Assembly: GCF_029625335.1 (NCBI RefSeq)
Contig: NZ_CP121111.1
Coordinates: forward strand, 1,612,001-1,676,000
Source: Flavobacterium nitratireducens
GTDB taxonomy: Bacteria > Bacteroidota > Bacteroidia > Flavobacteriales > Flavobacteriaceae
DNA length: 64,000 nucleotides
Direction: 5' to 3'
Shown here piece by piece: positions 48,851-58,085 of the stretch. The position numbers and the translations under genes are program-made. The notes beneath the pieces are model-generated. The model had not been told where the DNA came from. It ran no database searches and was given only the letters and a program-made list of their open reading frames with translations. Numbering within the stretch: position 1 is the first letter of the stretch; every line of letters starts with the position of its first letter.

Positions 48851-51586
48851 TTATTTATTTTCTACCAATGGAGTAATAGAGACAGGACCTTTTAATCCTG
48901 AAGGCATAGGAGCCCATTTAGTAGCATCAAATTTATTATAGTCCTTATCCACCATATTAATCTCATAAAAAATCTTCCATTCTTTGCCCTTTAATTCGAG
49001 GTCGCGAACACGATTTGCGGAAAGATTTGTCACTTGAATTTTTAATTCATTTTGTTTTCTTTTTAACTTTCCTAATTCAATTGAAAAAGGGACTGACCAT
49101 GCTGGTCCAATATATTTTCCGTTCAACCAAATTTTAGCACTTTCTCTAACATCTCCCAGATTCAATTGCCATATTTTAGCATCAATTGTTGGTTTATCAA
49201 ACTGTAAAGTATAAGTAGCAGTACCTGAAAAAGCTTCGGCTTCAGGACTAAATTTTGTCCATGATTCTAATTTATCAAGCTTTACTGGAGCAGGCAAAGC
49301 AGGACCTCCTTTTTCAAAAGCTAAATCCCATTGCCCTTTTAAAGCGATAGGTACTGTTTTAGGCTCCATATATTTCCATGGTTTAGCCGATGGTTTATTT
49401 TCTGTTTGTAGAAATAATGATTTCCCAGATTCCAGACGAATCTTAACCATCGTACTTAATCCATCTGACTTCACTTCTGCATTTCCCACTTTTCGCGTTA
49501 ATGGATCTAAAATCAAGACTTTTTTATTGGCTACAGCCAAAGGAATAAAGCCTTCAATAGTTTTAGGAGTATGATTTACCAAATAATAAATTTTTTCTCC
49601 ATTTACATCTCTTTTAATGAATTTTAAACCGGTTTCTACTAATGTTTCCGGCTTTTCATTTGCTTCAGTAAGCGCTTTAAACACATCAGTTACCGGTTCT
49701 ACAAGCATTTTATTGGACGCAATTAATTGAGCCATTTTTTCATTTTGAACTTCATAATTATATAATCCCGGAACCGATTTTGGCAAACCTTCAAAAATAA
49801 TTGAAGCACCTGCTTTTTTCAAAGCAATCAATTTTTCTAAAGTAGCCAAAGGCATTTTATCGCAATCAGGTACCACCAAAGCCTTATAACTATTCCCGGG
49901 AAGAACCAGCAATCCCTCTTTTACAGTTGCTTGAGCTATGAAGCTATCCGAAATAAAATCGACTCCATAACCTTTCTCCATCAATTTTTCAGTCGTTTTG
50001 TAAAAAGGAGTTCCATGCAACCACTCATCCAAAGAATGTATTTTAAATTGAAAAAATAAATTCCCTTCTAAATTTTTCCCCCAAGTATCATACACAGGAT
50101 AATACAGCAAGGTTCCATTATCTGATTTCCCTGATTGAAGTAAGGATTGACAATTGGCTATATACGAAAACAATCCTGGTGCATCTTCCCAAATCGCATT
50201 GTTAGCATTGAAATTTACAGAAGCATAAAACTTCCATCCAGGCCACTCTGCTCTTTTAGGAGAATAGGTTGAACCATGTAAAAAAACATGATTAATTCCG
50301 TTAAGGAATAAATCTTCCACTTCAGGTTTGCATTGCGAAAGTGCCGTTTTAAAATGATCTCTCAACCAAGTAAAAGTTTCTGAAGAAGTCAATGGTTTAC
50401 CTGCAATATGTGCCGCCGATGAAGAAAATTTGAGCATCACTGGGTCGGCATCACCATTCCTAATATCTTCAATTTCCCTGCGAAAACCTGGAATATCATA
50501 CGGCATGGAACCAAAGGTTTCACATTCGGATATATCAGCAGAGGCGTACAAATCAATTAAATTTCCGGGCGAACCATGCGCCTGCAATTTGGTTTTAAAA
50601 TTTTTAGCATTGGCCCATTTTGTCCAAGGCAAATCAAATTTATGTAACAGCAAATCCGAAATAGTTTCACGGTAATCACTCTTTACTCTATTGCCTATTT
50701 CCGAATCTTCTTTACTCAACAATTGTGGCAGGTATTTTTTTAAATCATAGCCTCGGCGTTTTTCAAATTCTTCTAAAAAATGAAGTGTAAAATCAGTACC
50801 ATAAACTTCATAACTATCATTAAAAATAGCCCTTAACTTTCCTTCAAAACCAACTAAAGCTTTATCAAATGGAACTACATAAGCATTCAATGCTTCCTCC
50901 GAATAATGATCTAAAGTGTAACCTTTTCCACCGGGAGCAGCACGTTTTACTTGTTGACCAGTTTTTCCAGCAAAAATTGCATAAATAGTATAGTCCGTAT
51001 TTGCAGCTTTCCATTGCAACAAATTTCCATTCAGTTGCTTTGTCAAATCCAAATAAGAGCCATCAGCACCAAAAGCGGAAACCGCTAGTAATTGTGCTGG
51101 GATTTTATCCTTTTCTGAACTAGGCTTTAATTCTTTATTAAAAAGATCCTCTTTTTTAACTTCATATTTTTCTACAACTAATTTCATTGCCGCATAAGGA
51201 AGTGTAACCTGCGGACCACCGTAAGGCCAGCCAGTACCTAATACCATATCCACTTGCATTCCTAAACTATCGGCTATCTTCACCGTGTAGTCTAACATTT
51301 CCATGTATTTAGGCGACAAATAATCAATAAAATTAGCCTCCTCTCCTTTTACTCCATAAATAGGTGTAATCTCTACTCCTCCTATACCTACTTTTTGAAA
51401 ATCGATTAAACTGGATTTCAAATTGGGTTTGTCAACCGCATTTCCCATCCACCACCAACGTGCCCATGGTTTATTTACATTTTTAGTTTCTGGCCATGCC
51501 GAATCCACTTGTTTGGATTGCGCAGTAGCATCTATGGCAAACAAAATTCCAGCAAAAAAAGGAATAAATTGTAGTTTTATTTTCAT
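48851..51586 (-). CDS. GH106-like alpha-L-rhamnosidase
   Basis: 911 aa, signal peptide at the start (IPFFAGILFAIDATA). Recognised by KPWARWWWMGNAVD, VGIGGVEITPIYG, MVLGTGWPYGGPQVT, and the Glu-bearing ADISECETFGSMPYDIP and TSSETFTWLRDHF. A C-terminal galactose-binding-like beta domain includes LNLGDVRESAKIWLNGKYIG. GH106 enzymes release L-rhamnose from pectin-type polymers. It is shorter than many members (~1,100 aa). It lies 16 bp upstream of truncated GH105 on the same strand. Confidence 0.8.
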   Translation of the reverse strand: MKIKLQFIPFFAGILFAIDATAQSKQVDSAWPETKNVNKPWARWWWMGNAVDKPNLKSSLIDFQKVGIGGVEITPIYGVKGEEANFIDYLSPKYMEMLDYTVKIADSLGMQVDMVLGTGWPYGGPQVTLPYAAMKLVVEKYEVKKEDLFNKELKPSSEKDKIPAQLLAVSAFGADGSYLDLTKQLNGNLLQWKAANTDYTIYAIFAGKTGQQVKRAAPGGKGYTLDHYSEEALNAYVVPFDKALVGFEGKLRAIFNDSYEVYGTDFTLHFLEEFEKRRGYDLKKYLPQLLSKEDSEIGNRVKSDYRETISDLLLHKFDLPWTKWANAKNFKTKLQAHGSPGNLIDLYASADISECETFGSMPYDIPGFRREIEDIRNGDADPVMLKFSSSAAHIAGKPLTSSETFTWLRDHFKTALSQCKPEVEDLFLNGINHVFLHGSTYSPKRAEWPGWKFYASVNFNANNAIWEDAPGLFSYIANCQSLLQSGKSDNGTLLYYPVYDTWGKNLEGNLFFQFKIHSLDEWLHGTPFYKTTEKLMEKGYGVDFISDSFIAQATVKEGLLVLPGNSYKALVVPDCDKMPLATLEKLIALKKAGASIIFEGLPKSVPGLYNYEVQNEKMAQLIASNKMLVEPVTDVFKALTEANEKPETLVETGLKFIKRDVNGEKIYYLVNHTPKTIEGFIPLAVANKKVLILDPLTRKVGNAEVKSDGLSTMVKIRLESGKSLFLQTENKPSAKPWKYMEPKTVPIALKGQWDLAFEKGGPALPAPVKLDKLESWTKFSPEAEAFSGTATYTLQFDKPTIDAKIWQLNLGDVRESAKIWLNGKYIGPAWSVPFSIELGKLKRKQNELKIQVTNLSANRVRDLELKGKEWKIFYEINMVDKDYNKFDATKWAPMPSGLKGPVSITPLVENK

Positions 51587-52031
51587 GGATTAATTCTTGT
51601 AAAATAAAATATGTGTTGGATTCAAAAAATTTAATCTTCAATTTAAAAGTCTATTTTCATTTACTTCATAGAAATGAATTTAATGATTTTTAAACCGCCT
51701 CCAAAATTTATTGAGCTTATAAAATTATCAAAGCAAAGTTTACCAACTATCCTGCACCGTCCTGTTAGACACAAAACAAATCAATAGAATGAACCAAAAT
51801 CAATAACCGACTGCCAAAATTTAGGCAATTACGCTTTTCCTGAATGAAAAACTACTATTTCATGAAAGACAAAATCTGCTTTTCGCATTAGATAATTCAT
51901 AAAAAACAAGGATTAAAATTTGTGTCAATACGAAATAAAAATACACAAAAAAACACAACCTCAGCTTTGAAGCGTATTCCAATAAAGCTACTTACAACTT
52001 TAACAACCAGAATTATAGAAAAATAAGGCAT
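51587..52031. other. Intergenic region upstream of the GH106 gene
   Basis: AT-rich, no gene or RNA recognised, and no good -7 box for GH106 found. It ends at the old tRNA-Leu terminator. Confidence 0.6.
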
Positions 52032-52059
52032 AAAAAAAGCTTCTCGATTGAGAAGCTTT
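52032..52059 (-). terminator. Original tRNA-Leu terminator, separated from its gene by the element
   Basis: AAAGCTTCTC and GAGAAGCTTT stem, GATT loop; on the minus strand a T-run follows. It sits 3 bp outside attL, exactly where it would have been behind tRNA-Leu before integration. Confidence 0.82.
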
Positions 52060-52061
52060 CT

Positions 52062-52093
52062 GTGCGGATAATAGGACTCGAACCTACACGCCT
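52062..52093 (+). repeat. attL: copy of the tRNA-Leu 3' end
   Basis: 32 bp identical to 59053-59084, beginning GTGCGGATAATAGGACTCGA. It comprises the tRNA's discriminator, 3' acceptor strand, T-arm and part of the variable loop, but not the rest of the tRNA. Confidence 0.92.
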
Positions 52094-52238
52094 ACACCCT
52101 CAATTTGGCAATTTTCACAAACTCCCAAAAACTCTACAAAAATACATTAAAAAACCAATAAATTCAATACTTAACAAAGATTACAAACCTCATTTAACAA
52201 TAGAATAAAAATGAATGAAATTGAATAAAATCTTAAAA

Positions 52239-52260
52239 CGGTTGGGCAACGGTTGGGCAA
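52239..52260 (+). repeat. Paired 11-bp repeats (CGGTTGGGCAA x2), left end
   Basis: Two perfect adjacent copies, 145 bp inside attL and ending just before the -33 area of the integrase promoter. A near-identical pair lies inside attR. Candidate arm-type integrase or excisionase sites. Confidence 0.75.
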
Positions 52261-52287
52261 CTTTGTAAAACGTATTACAAAATTGAT

Positions 52288-52318
52288 TACTTTTGAATTG
52301 TTCAAAGTTCAAAAGTTC
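52288..52318 (+). promoter_or_regulatory. Integrase promoter with downstream operator-like motif
   Basis: -7 box TACTTTTG (52288-52295), with TTTG 22 bp before it. TTTGAA-TTG-TTCAAA (52292-52306) is a small palindrome over the start region, and GTTCAAAAGTTC (52307-52318) follows, a motif that recurs upstream of rep. The ATG is at 52324. Confidence 0.6.
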
Positions 52319-52323
52319 ACAAT

Positions 52324-53694
52324 ATGGCAACAATTCAATTCAGATTAAGAAGCAAGGCAAATAAAAATGTTTCTATCAAAGTTCGTTTATCATTAAATAG
52401 AGATAATGTTTTTGAGTTAAATACTGGTTTTACCATTAACCCAAAAGACTGGAGCGAAACAACAGGACTACCCAAACAAAACAACGAAACCAACAAAAAA
52501 ATATCTAACGACCTAAAAAAATTAGATTCTTATATCAGTAACAATCTTAATACTGATTTAGGAAATGGCGTTTTAATCGATTCCAACTGGTTAGAAATAA
52601 AAATCAATGATTGTTTTAATAGAGTTGTTAAAACCGACAGCAGTTTATTAATTAATCACATTCAATACATTATTGATAACGCAAACACCCGAAAAGTAAA
52701 AAACAAAATCGGTTTAAGTCCTAGCACTATTAAAAACTATACTTTATTTCGAAACATTATTACTGAATACCAAAAAAAGATTAAGAAACAAATCCAGTTT
52801 GTAGAGATTACAAAACCTTTTGTTGACAAATTTACTAACTGGTTGATTAATACTAAAAATTACTCTACTAATTACGCAGGGAAACAATTAGAGATTTTAA
52901 AGACCGTTTGCATTGATGCCGAAAAGAACGAAATTCCAGTTACTCCCTATTCTAAAATAATTCCTTTTTTTAGAGAGAGCGACAAAGACCGATACATTCA
53001 AACTTTATCTTTTGATGAATTGGAATTGATTAAAAATGTTGATTTATCAGATAAAGAACAACTTAACCAATTTAAAAAAGACAATCCCGAACTAACTAAA
53101 AACCTTTCTATTACTCCCGAAAGTTTAAATAATGTTCGCAACTGGATTTTGTTAGGTTGTGAAATTGGGCAACGTGGTGGGGATTTATTAGAAATCACAA
53201 ACGAAAACATAAGATATAACGGCAAAAACTACTATATCGACATCATACAACAGAAAACAAATAAGAGCGTTACAATTGGAATCATTGCGCCTCACGTTAT
53301 CGATATTATCGAAAACAACTTACCTAAAAAAATCCCACATCAAAAACTAAATGAATACGCAAAAGTAATTTGTAAACTTGCTGGAATTGTTGAGATAGTT
53401 AAAGGAACAAAACTAAATACAGAAACCAACCGTAAGGAATTAGGAAACTATCCTAAATACGAATTAATCGCCTCGCATTGTTTTAGACGTTCTTTTGCAT
53501 CGAACTACTACAAAAAGATACCTACACCCATTTTGATAAATATAACTGGACACTCTAAAGAAAGTTTGTTTTTAACCTACATCAACAAACGAGAAGATAA
53601 AGATGCAAATGCGGATTTATTTATGCAGTTCTATGAAAAACTAAACAAAGACAAAACCCCCGAAATGAGAGTGTTAAAAAACGGAACAAAATAA
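52324..53694 (+). CDS. int: Tyrosine recombinase/integrase
   Basis: 456 aa. N-terminal arm-DNA-binding domain (~1-90), a SAM-like core-binding domain (~105-215: SPSTIKNYTLFRNIITEYQK, YSTNYAGKQLEILKTVC), then the catalytic domain. Active-site residues: Arg in CEIGQRGGDLLEI, His-x-x-Arg in SHCFRRSFASN, His in ITGHSKES and the nucleophilic Tyr in LFLTYINKRE. Gene order with attL 230 bp upstream is typical of tRNA-targeting elements. It should recombine the 32-bp sequence at tRNA-Leu. Intact. Confidence 0.95.
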   Translation: MATIQFRLRSKANKNVSIKVRLSLNRDNVFELNTGFTINPKDWSETTGLPKQNNETNKKISNDLKKLDSYISNNLNTDLGNGVLIDSNWLEIKINDCFNRVVKTDSSLLINHIQYIIDNANTRKVKNKIGLSPSTIKNYTLFRNIITEYQKKIKKQIQFVEITKPFVDKFTNWLINTKNYSTNYAGKQLEILKTVCIDAEKNEIPVTPYSKIIPFFRESDKDRYIQTLSFDELELIKNVDLSDKEQLNQFKKDNPELTKNLSITPESLNNVRNWILLGCEIGQRGGDLLEITNENIRYNGKNYYIDIIQQKTNKSVTIGIIAPHVIDIIENNLPKKIPHQKLNEYAKVICKLAGIVEIVKGTKLNTETNRKELGNYPKYELIASHCFRRSFASNYYKKIPTPILINITGHSKESLFLTYINKREDKDANADLFMQFYEKLNKDKTPEMRVLKNGTK

Positions 53695-53737
53695 ACAATA
53701 TTGTATCTAATTCGTTACATTTGCAAAAGATAAATCA

Positions 53738-54076
53738 ATGAGAACCATATTTAAAACTTTAGAGTTTACGGAATTTTTAGAAAATCTGGATTCAGCAACA
53801 CAGCAAAAAATAGATTATCTGTCTGAAATCCTGATAACACAAAACATAATAAACGCCAAAGTTGCCAAGAAATTAACCAATACCGATTTTTACGAAGTTC
53901 GGGTACAGGTTAAAAATGAATATCGGATTATTGTTTTTACCATAGACCACGACAACATAAACCAATGTAACTACATTTTGTTTCTCAATGGTTTTATGAA
54001 AAAATCAACAAAGGACTACGACAAACAAATAAAGTTAGCAATCAAAATATTAGAACAATGGCAAGACCAAAACTAA
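53738..54076 (+). CDS. RelE/HigB-type toxin
   Basis: 112 aa, small basic protein of the phage-derived Gp49/HigB group: TEFLENLDSATQQKIDYLSEIL, then LTNTDFYEVRVQVKNEYRIIVF with the core strands, then ILFLNGFMKKSTKD. Members cleave mRNA at the ribosome. A -7 box TACATTTG at 53716-53723 precedes it by 14 bp. Toxin comes first and overlaps the antitoxin by 19 bp, the HigBA order. Likely stabilises the element. Confidence 0.88.
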   Translation: MRTIFKTLEFTEFLENLDSATQQKIDYLSEILITQNIINAKVAKKLTNTDFYEVRVQVKNEYRIIVFTIDHDNINQCNYILFLNGFMKKSTKDYDKQIKLAIKILEQWQDQN

Positions 54077-54372
54077 ATTTAGAGAAAATAAAAAAAGAGT
54101 TACCTACAATGAATGATTATATAGATAATCATTACGGCGTACAAGGAACTCCAGAGCGTGAAGAATTTAACGCCAAGGCACTCGCCTTTTATTATGGCGA
54201 ATTGATAAAAGAAAAACGCAAAGAAAAACACCTTACCCAAGAAGAACTTGCCCAACAAATAGGCAAAAACAGAGCCTATATTGCCCGAATTGAACAAGGC
54301 AAAACCGACTTGCAACTTTCTAACTTCATGCAGATAATTAATGCTTTGGGGTTGTCGTTGCAATTAAAGTAA
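54058..54372 (+). CDS. XRE-type antitoxin (HigA-like)
   Basis: 104 aa with a C-terminal helix-turn-helix (KHLTQEELAQQIGKNRAYIARIEQGKTDL, seen in two parts: TQEELAQQIGKN and YIARIEQGKTD). The N-terminal part (DNHYGVQGTPEREEFNAKAL) probably wraps the toxin. It should repress the operon by binding its promoter. Overlaps the toxin gene by 19 bp. Confidence 0.88.
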   Translation: MARPKLNLEKIKKELPTMNDYIDNHYGVQGTPEREEFNAKALAFYYGELIKEKRKEKHLTQEELAQQIGKNRAYIARIEQGKTDLQLSNFMQIINALGLSLQLK

Positions 54373-54825
54373 TCACAAGTTATTTTTTTTATCGAATAAA
54401 CTCAACACAAGTTAAACCTTAAAATACAATTTGATTGATAAACAAATCTTTGTTACTTGGCAACGACGGACACGCAAAATAAATCATTAGACAACACATA
54501 AATCAAAACAAAAGGTTTGTTTCAAACATACTGAAATAAAAGGCTTTGAATCCCTTATTTAAATATCAATTTTACAAAAAGACATTAACCGAATTATAAT
54601 AACACAAAAAAACTTTTGTTGATAAGTATCAAAATAAGAATGTTATGAGACTATCTAACTAGTAAAGAAATGAATTTCAAAAAAAATTGAATTATAAAAT
54701 CAAAAAAAAGCCCCACCCCCTTGAATAAAAAGACTTTTATCTACAAATTGAAGCCCCTAAAAATAGTGTATAACCCTACCGCACTATCTGTAAGAACAAA
54801 ATTAACTTAAACGAAAACATAAAAC
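54373..54825. other. Gene-free 453-bp region inside the element, candidate origin
   Basis: No credible ORF. AT-rich with repeated CACAAGTTA (near 54374 and 54406), a GTTTG-TTT-CAAAC dyad near 54518, and two AGCCCC blocks near 54708 and 54750. It is the largest non-coding stretch of the element, so an origin or regulatory region may lie here; this is inference only. Confidence 0.35.
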
Positions 54826-55059
54826 ATGAGCAATTTAAACCAAACACAGAAAAAATTTTTAAATACAATTACAAACATTGAAAACAGAAAAAAACTTGAA
54901 AAAGAATTCTTGAAAGCAAACAAAGAAATAGCAGGTTTAACAGAAGATCAACTTTATTGCATTGACAATACAGTTTATACAGAGAGTGCCAGAAAGAAAC
55001 TAATCAATATATTTAGAAAGGAAAATTTAATATCAAACCTCAAAGATTCATTAAATTAA
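54826..55059 (+). CDS. Small hypothetical protein of the element
   Basis: 77 aa, charged and helical (KKFLNTITNIENRKKLEKEF). No motif recognised. 35 bp before the next gene, so probably co-transcribed with it. Confidence 0.6.
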   Translation: MSNLNQTQKKFLNTITNIENRKKLEKEFLKANKEIAGLTEDQLYCIDNTVYTESARKKLINIFRKENLISNLKDSLN

Positions 55060-55094
55060 AATCAACTTAGTTCAAAACAAAAACCAACAGGCAA

Positions 55095-55739
55095 ATGCAA
55101 AATAATCTATCAGCAACCAAACAATTTATAATTGCAAGACTTGAAGAAGAATACAATTCTAAAAAAATGATTTTTCTAATCGAAAACCCTGACAAAAATG
55201 AAAAACACTTTATTGAACAGGAAATTACAATTATCAAAAAAGTCAAGGATGAATATGATAGAAAATCTAATTTGACTGACGACGAAGTTTATGAAGAAAT
55301 TAAGAAAGAAAAAAAATATTTGAATTCATACAAAACTGCCACATCCGATGAAATTGAAGACTACCTAAAATACCATTTAAAACAACATAGAGAAAAATAC
55401 AAAAAATCAGAAAAAGAGGGATGTCGGTCAATTTTCTACAATACAAAACTTAAAAAAATTTTAGAAATTGAGAAAAATCTAAACCCAAAGAAAAACAAAA
55501 GTCAATTGCTAGGCGGAAAAAAACTAAATTTATTAGATAGATACAACCTTGCAAATAAATTAGTTGGTATAGAAAATAAAATAAGAACCCTAAATATTGG
55601 GGATTTAGAAAAATATCAACTTTTAGCATATATATTAGGTTGCGACAAAGACAATGCAAGGGATTTAATGAATAATAAATACCACGTCAAAACCAATAAT
55701 TTAGATAACTATTTTGATGAATTAGGTCTAAACAAATAG
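55095..55739 (+). CDS. Hypothetical charged protein of the element
   Basis: 214 aa, rich in Lys/Glu/Asp/Asn. An N-terminal helical part with coiled-coil tendency (HFIEQEITIIKKVKDEYDRK) is followed by a compact C-terminal domain (LLAYILGCDKDNARDLMNNK). The C-terminal pattern is reminiscent of RteC-like or HTH-adjacent helices in Bacteroidota mobile elements, but this is weak. Ends at a hairpin. Confidence 0.6.
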   Translation: MQNNLSATKQFIIARLEEEYNSKKMIFLIENPDKNEKHFIEQEITIIKKVKDEYDRKSNLTDDEVYEEIKKEKKYLNSYKTATSDEIEDYLKYHLKQHREKYKKSEKEGCRSIFYNTKLKKILEIEKNLNPKKNKSQLLGGKKLNLLDRYNLANKLVGIENKIRTLNIGDLEKYQLLAYILGCDKDNARDLMNNKYHVKTNNLDNYFDELGLNK

Positions 55740-55744
55740 AAAAG

Positions 55745-55770
55745 GGTAAAAGTTCCTTTACCCACTTTTT
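55745..55770 (+). terminator. Hairpin after the 214-aa gene
   Basis: GGGTAAA and TTTACCC arms, 6-nt loop, then ACTTTTT. Possible terminator separating the two halves of the element. Confidence 0.6.
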
Positions 55771-55825
55771 ACCCACAGTACTACATTTATTGAATTTTGC
55801 TCCTATAACAAAAAAACAATTAGTT

Positions 55826-56104
55826 ATGGAGCAAGCAATTCAAATCATCACAACACCTAACGAGTTTAAAAAAGAAATCGCAAACGAGGTAAAAGCCCAT
55901 TTAGACGAATTTCTTAAACACTTCAAACCCGAACCCCAAAAAGAATATCTTTCAAGAAAAGATGTAGCCAAAATGTTTGGCGTGGACATCAGCACAATTC
56001 ATAATTGGACGCGTACAGGCAAATTACGTCCTCTAGGTATTTCAGGACGAGTATATTTTTTAAGTTCTGAAGTTCATGCAAGTCTTAAACCTTTAAACGA
56101 TTAA
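55826..56104 (+). CDS. Helix-turn-helix (MerR/excisionase-like) protein
   Basis: 92 aa from the ATG at 55826; a TTG 36 bp upstream is less likely. The C-terminal winged HTH reads YLSRKDVAKMFGVDISTIHN, then WTRTGKLRPLGISGRVYFL. Small proteins of this type act as excisionases or repressors in tRNA-integrated islands. Followed 4 bp later by a 40-aa ORF. Confidence 0.82.
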   Translation: MEQAIQIITTPNEFKKEIANEVKAHLDEFLKHFKPEPQKEYLSRKDVAKMFGVDISTIHNWTRTGKLRPLGISGRVYFLSSEVHASLKPLND

Positions 56105-56108
56105 GACT

Positions 56109-56231
56109 ATGGAACCTCAAAGCAACAAAACACCTATTCAACATCTTTTTTCAGGATTGAAACAATGTAATCCAATTTCTGAAAAATTATTGACAAGACT
56201 ACTCGAAAGAATAGGCATCAATCTCAATTAA
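56109..56231 (+). CDS. Short ORF (40 aa) after the HTH gene
   Basis: ATG 4 bp after the HTH stop. Starts MEPQSNKTPIQHLFSGLKQC and ends ERIGINLN. Translationally close to the HTH gene and ended by a terminator, which supports expression. No known family. Confidence 0.45.
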   Translation: MEPQSNKTPIQHLFSGLKQCNPISEKLLTRLLERIGINLN

Positions 56232-56262
56232 TCCCTTTTATTCAGTAAATCTAAAGCAAAAA

Positions 56263-56290
56263 AACGAGAGTTGTTCAGGCTCTCGTTTAT
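56263..56290 (+). terminator. Terminator between the HTH operon and rep
   Basis: AACGAGAG and CTCTCGTT stem, 9-nt loop, T-rich tail. Confidence 0.75.
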
Positions 56291-56307
56291 ACTTTGTTCA
56301 AAAGTTC
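56287..56307 (+). promoter_or_regulatory. Candidate rep promoter region with the shared 12-bp motif
   Basis: GTTCAAAAGTTC (56296-56307) is identical to 52307-52318 in the integrase leader. A weak -7-like TATACTTTG overlaps its left side. 43 bp before the rep start. Confidence 0.45.
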
Positions 56308-56349
56308 GTTTCAACAGGCAATATCAAAACGCATTACAAATATAGTCAA

Positions 56350-57558
56350 TTGGTAGACTTCATAAAAATTATCATCAAGGATCAGCTTCACTCTGTTTTA
56401 GAGGCAAATCCCTTATTGGATTTCTATGACAATATCAACTTATCAACGGGAGAACTTAAGACGGTAAACCGGTATGGAAATAAGATTACACCCTTTAAAA
56501 ACGCATTTTATAACGGCTTAGAGTTCATCATATATGATACCGGCACAGTTACCTTATCAGGCAGTTTACATAAGTATTGGAACAACGGAGCACACAATTT
56601 CAATGACTTCAATTTTGAGGCTTTTTTATGGGTATTAAAAGACATGGAAAACAAATTTAAAATTCAATTAGAAAACTGCATTTTAAAGTGTCTTGAAATA
56701 GGAATTAACATAATACCCCCAATACAAACGAACGAAATACTAAACTATTGCTTCCTGCACAAAACCTTACCATTTGAATACAAACATAATTCAGACGAGG
56801 GCAAATATAAACAGGCTCAACACGCTCAATATATTATAAAAATCTACAATAAGGCATTACATTACAAATCAAAAGGGTTTCAAATTAAAACAGAAATAAT
56901 GCGTTTTGAGATTAAATATACCAAAATGGAAAAATTAAATAATTTAGGCATTTACAACCTCAACGACTTAAAAACTCACGGACTACATAACTTCAAAAAT
57001 GAATTACTAAAAGAATTCAGCAATATCCTTTTCTATGATAATTCAATTTGCTCACAAAGTAAAAGCCTAAACAATTACAAAAACCCACTTTACTGGACTG
57101 AATTACTTTCCAACAATCAAAAGGACTTATTTAATTACCACAGAAAACAACTTAAAAATTTAACTGCTCGATTCTCCGACAAAGTACAATTTCAAACCTC
57201 CGAAATTTTAAGTAAAAAAATTGATTTACTTAATATCAAAACTACGCAAATTGACCCTTTAACTATATTGTCAAATCGTGTAGCTTGTCAGGTAACAAAA
57301 ATTGATATTTCTATGCAGAAAGACAATAGTGTTTTACTATCCCATACAGGATTGAAACACTATTATAAAAATGATCCGAAAATATTTGAACAAATCAAAC
57401 GGCGTTATCTTTCAAAACGTTGGTTGTCGTCGGACTTCGAAACACAGATAAAAGAAATAGCGCATAATATCAGAAACACGAAAAGCAATCAAATGATTAA
57501 ACAGGAGAGAATTTATCCACCTCAACAAATCAATATGTTTTCTGATTTAGGTTTTTAA
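56350..57558 (+). CDS. Replication protein, filamentous-phage gpII/plasmid Rep-like
   Basis: 402 aa; TTG start, since the first in-frame ATG is nearly 100 codons in. Early pattern: NPLLDFYDNINLSTGELK, then LEFIIYDTGTVTLSGSLHKY and WNNGAHNFNDFNFEAF, a layout known from gpII/X-type rolling-circle replication proteins. Middle: IIKIYNKALHYKSKG with a candidate catalytic Tyr, RFEIKYTKMEKLNNL. It would nick one strand and start replication of the excised circle. Family assignment is from pattern memory, not a search. Confidence 0.65.
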   Translation: MVDFIKIIIKDQLHSVLEANPLLDFYDNINLSTGELKTVNRYGNKITPFKNAFYNGLEFIIYDTGTVTLSGSLHKYWNNGAHNFNDFNFEAFLWVLKDMENKFKIQLENCILKCLEIGINIIPPIQTNEILNYCFLHKTLPFEYKHNSDEGKYKQAQHAQYIIKIYNKALHYKSKGFQIKTEIMRFEIKYTKMEKLNNLGIYNLNDLKTHGLHNFKNELLKEFSNILFYDNSICSQSKSLNNYKNPLYWTELLSNNQKDLFNYHRKQLKNLTARFSDKVQFQTSEILSKKIDLLNIKTTQIDPLTILSNRVACQVTKIDISMQKDNSVLLSHTGLKHYYKNDPKIFEQIKRRYLSKRWLSSDFETQIKEIAHNIRNTKSNQMIKQERIYPPQQINMFSDLGF

Positions 57559-57656
57559 AAATCACTAAAAGTGGGTATTGCTTTTCTCATTTAATAGTCA
57601 TTCTTTTATAGGAAAACACGTTAACAATATATTTTAATTTAAAAAGTCCTATGATT

Positions 57657-58067
57657 ATGAAAAAAACAATTTTATTATTTGTCCTATTAGCATTTACACT
57701 TTTCTCTTGCTCAAACGACAACAATGAAACAACCTCCACAACTGTTGACACAAGTAAACTAACAGGAACTTGGACACTTGACAATGCTAAACTAGATGGG
57801 AAAAATGTTAGTTCTTCATATAAAATAGAATTAACCTCAGATAATATAGCAAATTTCTATTATCAAAATAAAACTTCTAATACAACCTATGGTCCGGATA
57901 CTATTGAAACTGGCCCCTATTTATTGAATAATACAAATTTAAAAATTTCATGGTATGGATCAGGTACCACAACCACATATCAAATTTTAGAATTAACCTC
58001 AGCAAAATTAATTTTGAAAAGTGTTATTCTTGGAGAGGGAACACTTGTTGAAACTTATACCAAATAA
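57657..58067 (+). CDS. Small lipoprotein, lipocalin-like
   Basis: ~136 aa; ATG at 57651 or 57657. Lipobox in AFTLFSCSND, low-complexity Thr/Ser linker, then a beta-rich domain starting LTGTWTLDNAKLDGK, the usual start of lipocalin-like domains in Bacteroidota lipoproteins. A cargo gene of the element, probably surface-exposed. Function unknown. Confidence 0.72.
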   Translation: MKKTILLFVLLAFTLFSCSNDNNETTSTTVDTSKLTGTWTLDNAKLDGKNVSSSYKIELTSDNIANFYYQNKTSNTTYGPDTIETGPYLLNNTNLKISWYGSGTTTTYQILELTSAKLILKSVILGEGTLVETYTK

Positions 58068-58085
58068 TTTAAAAAATAAATCATC

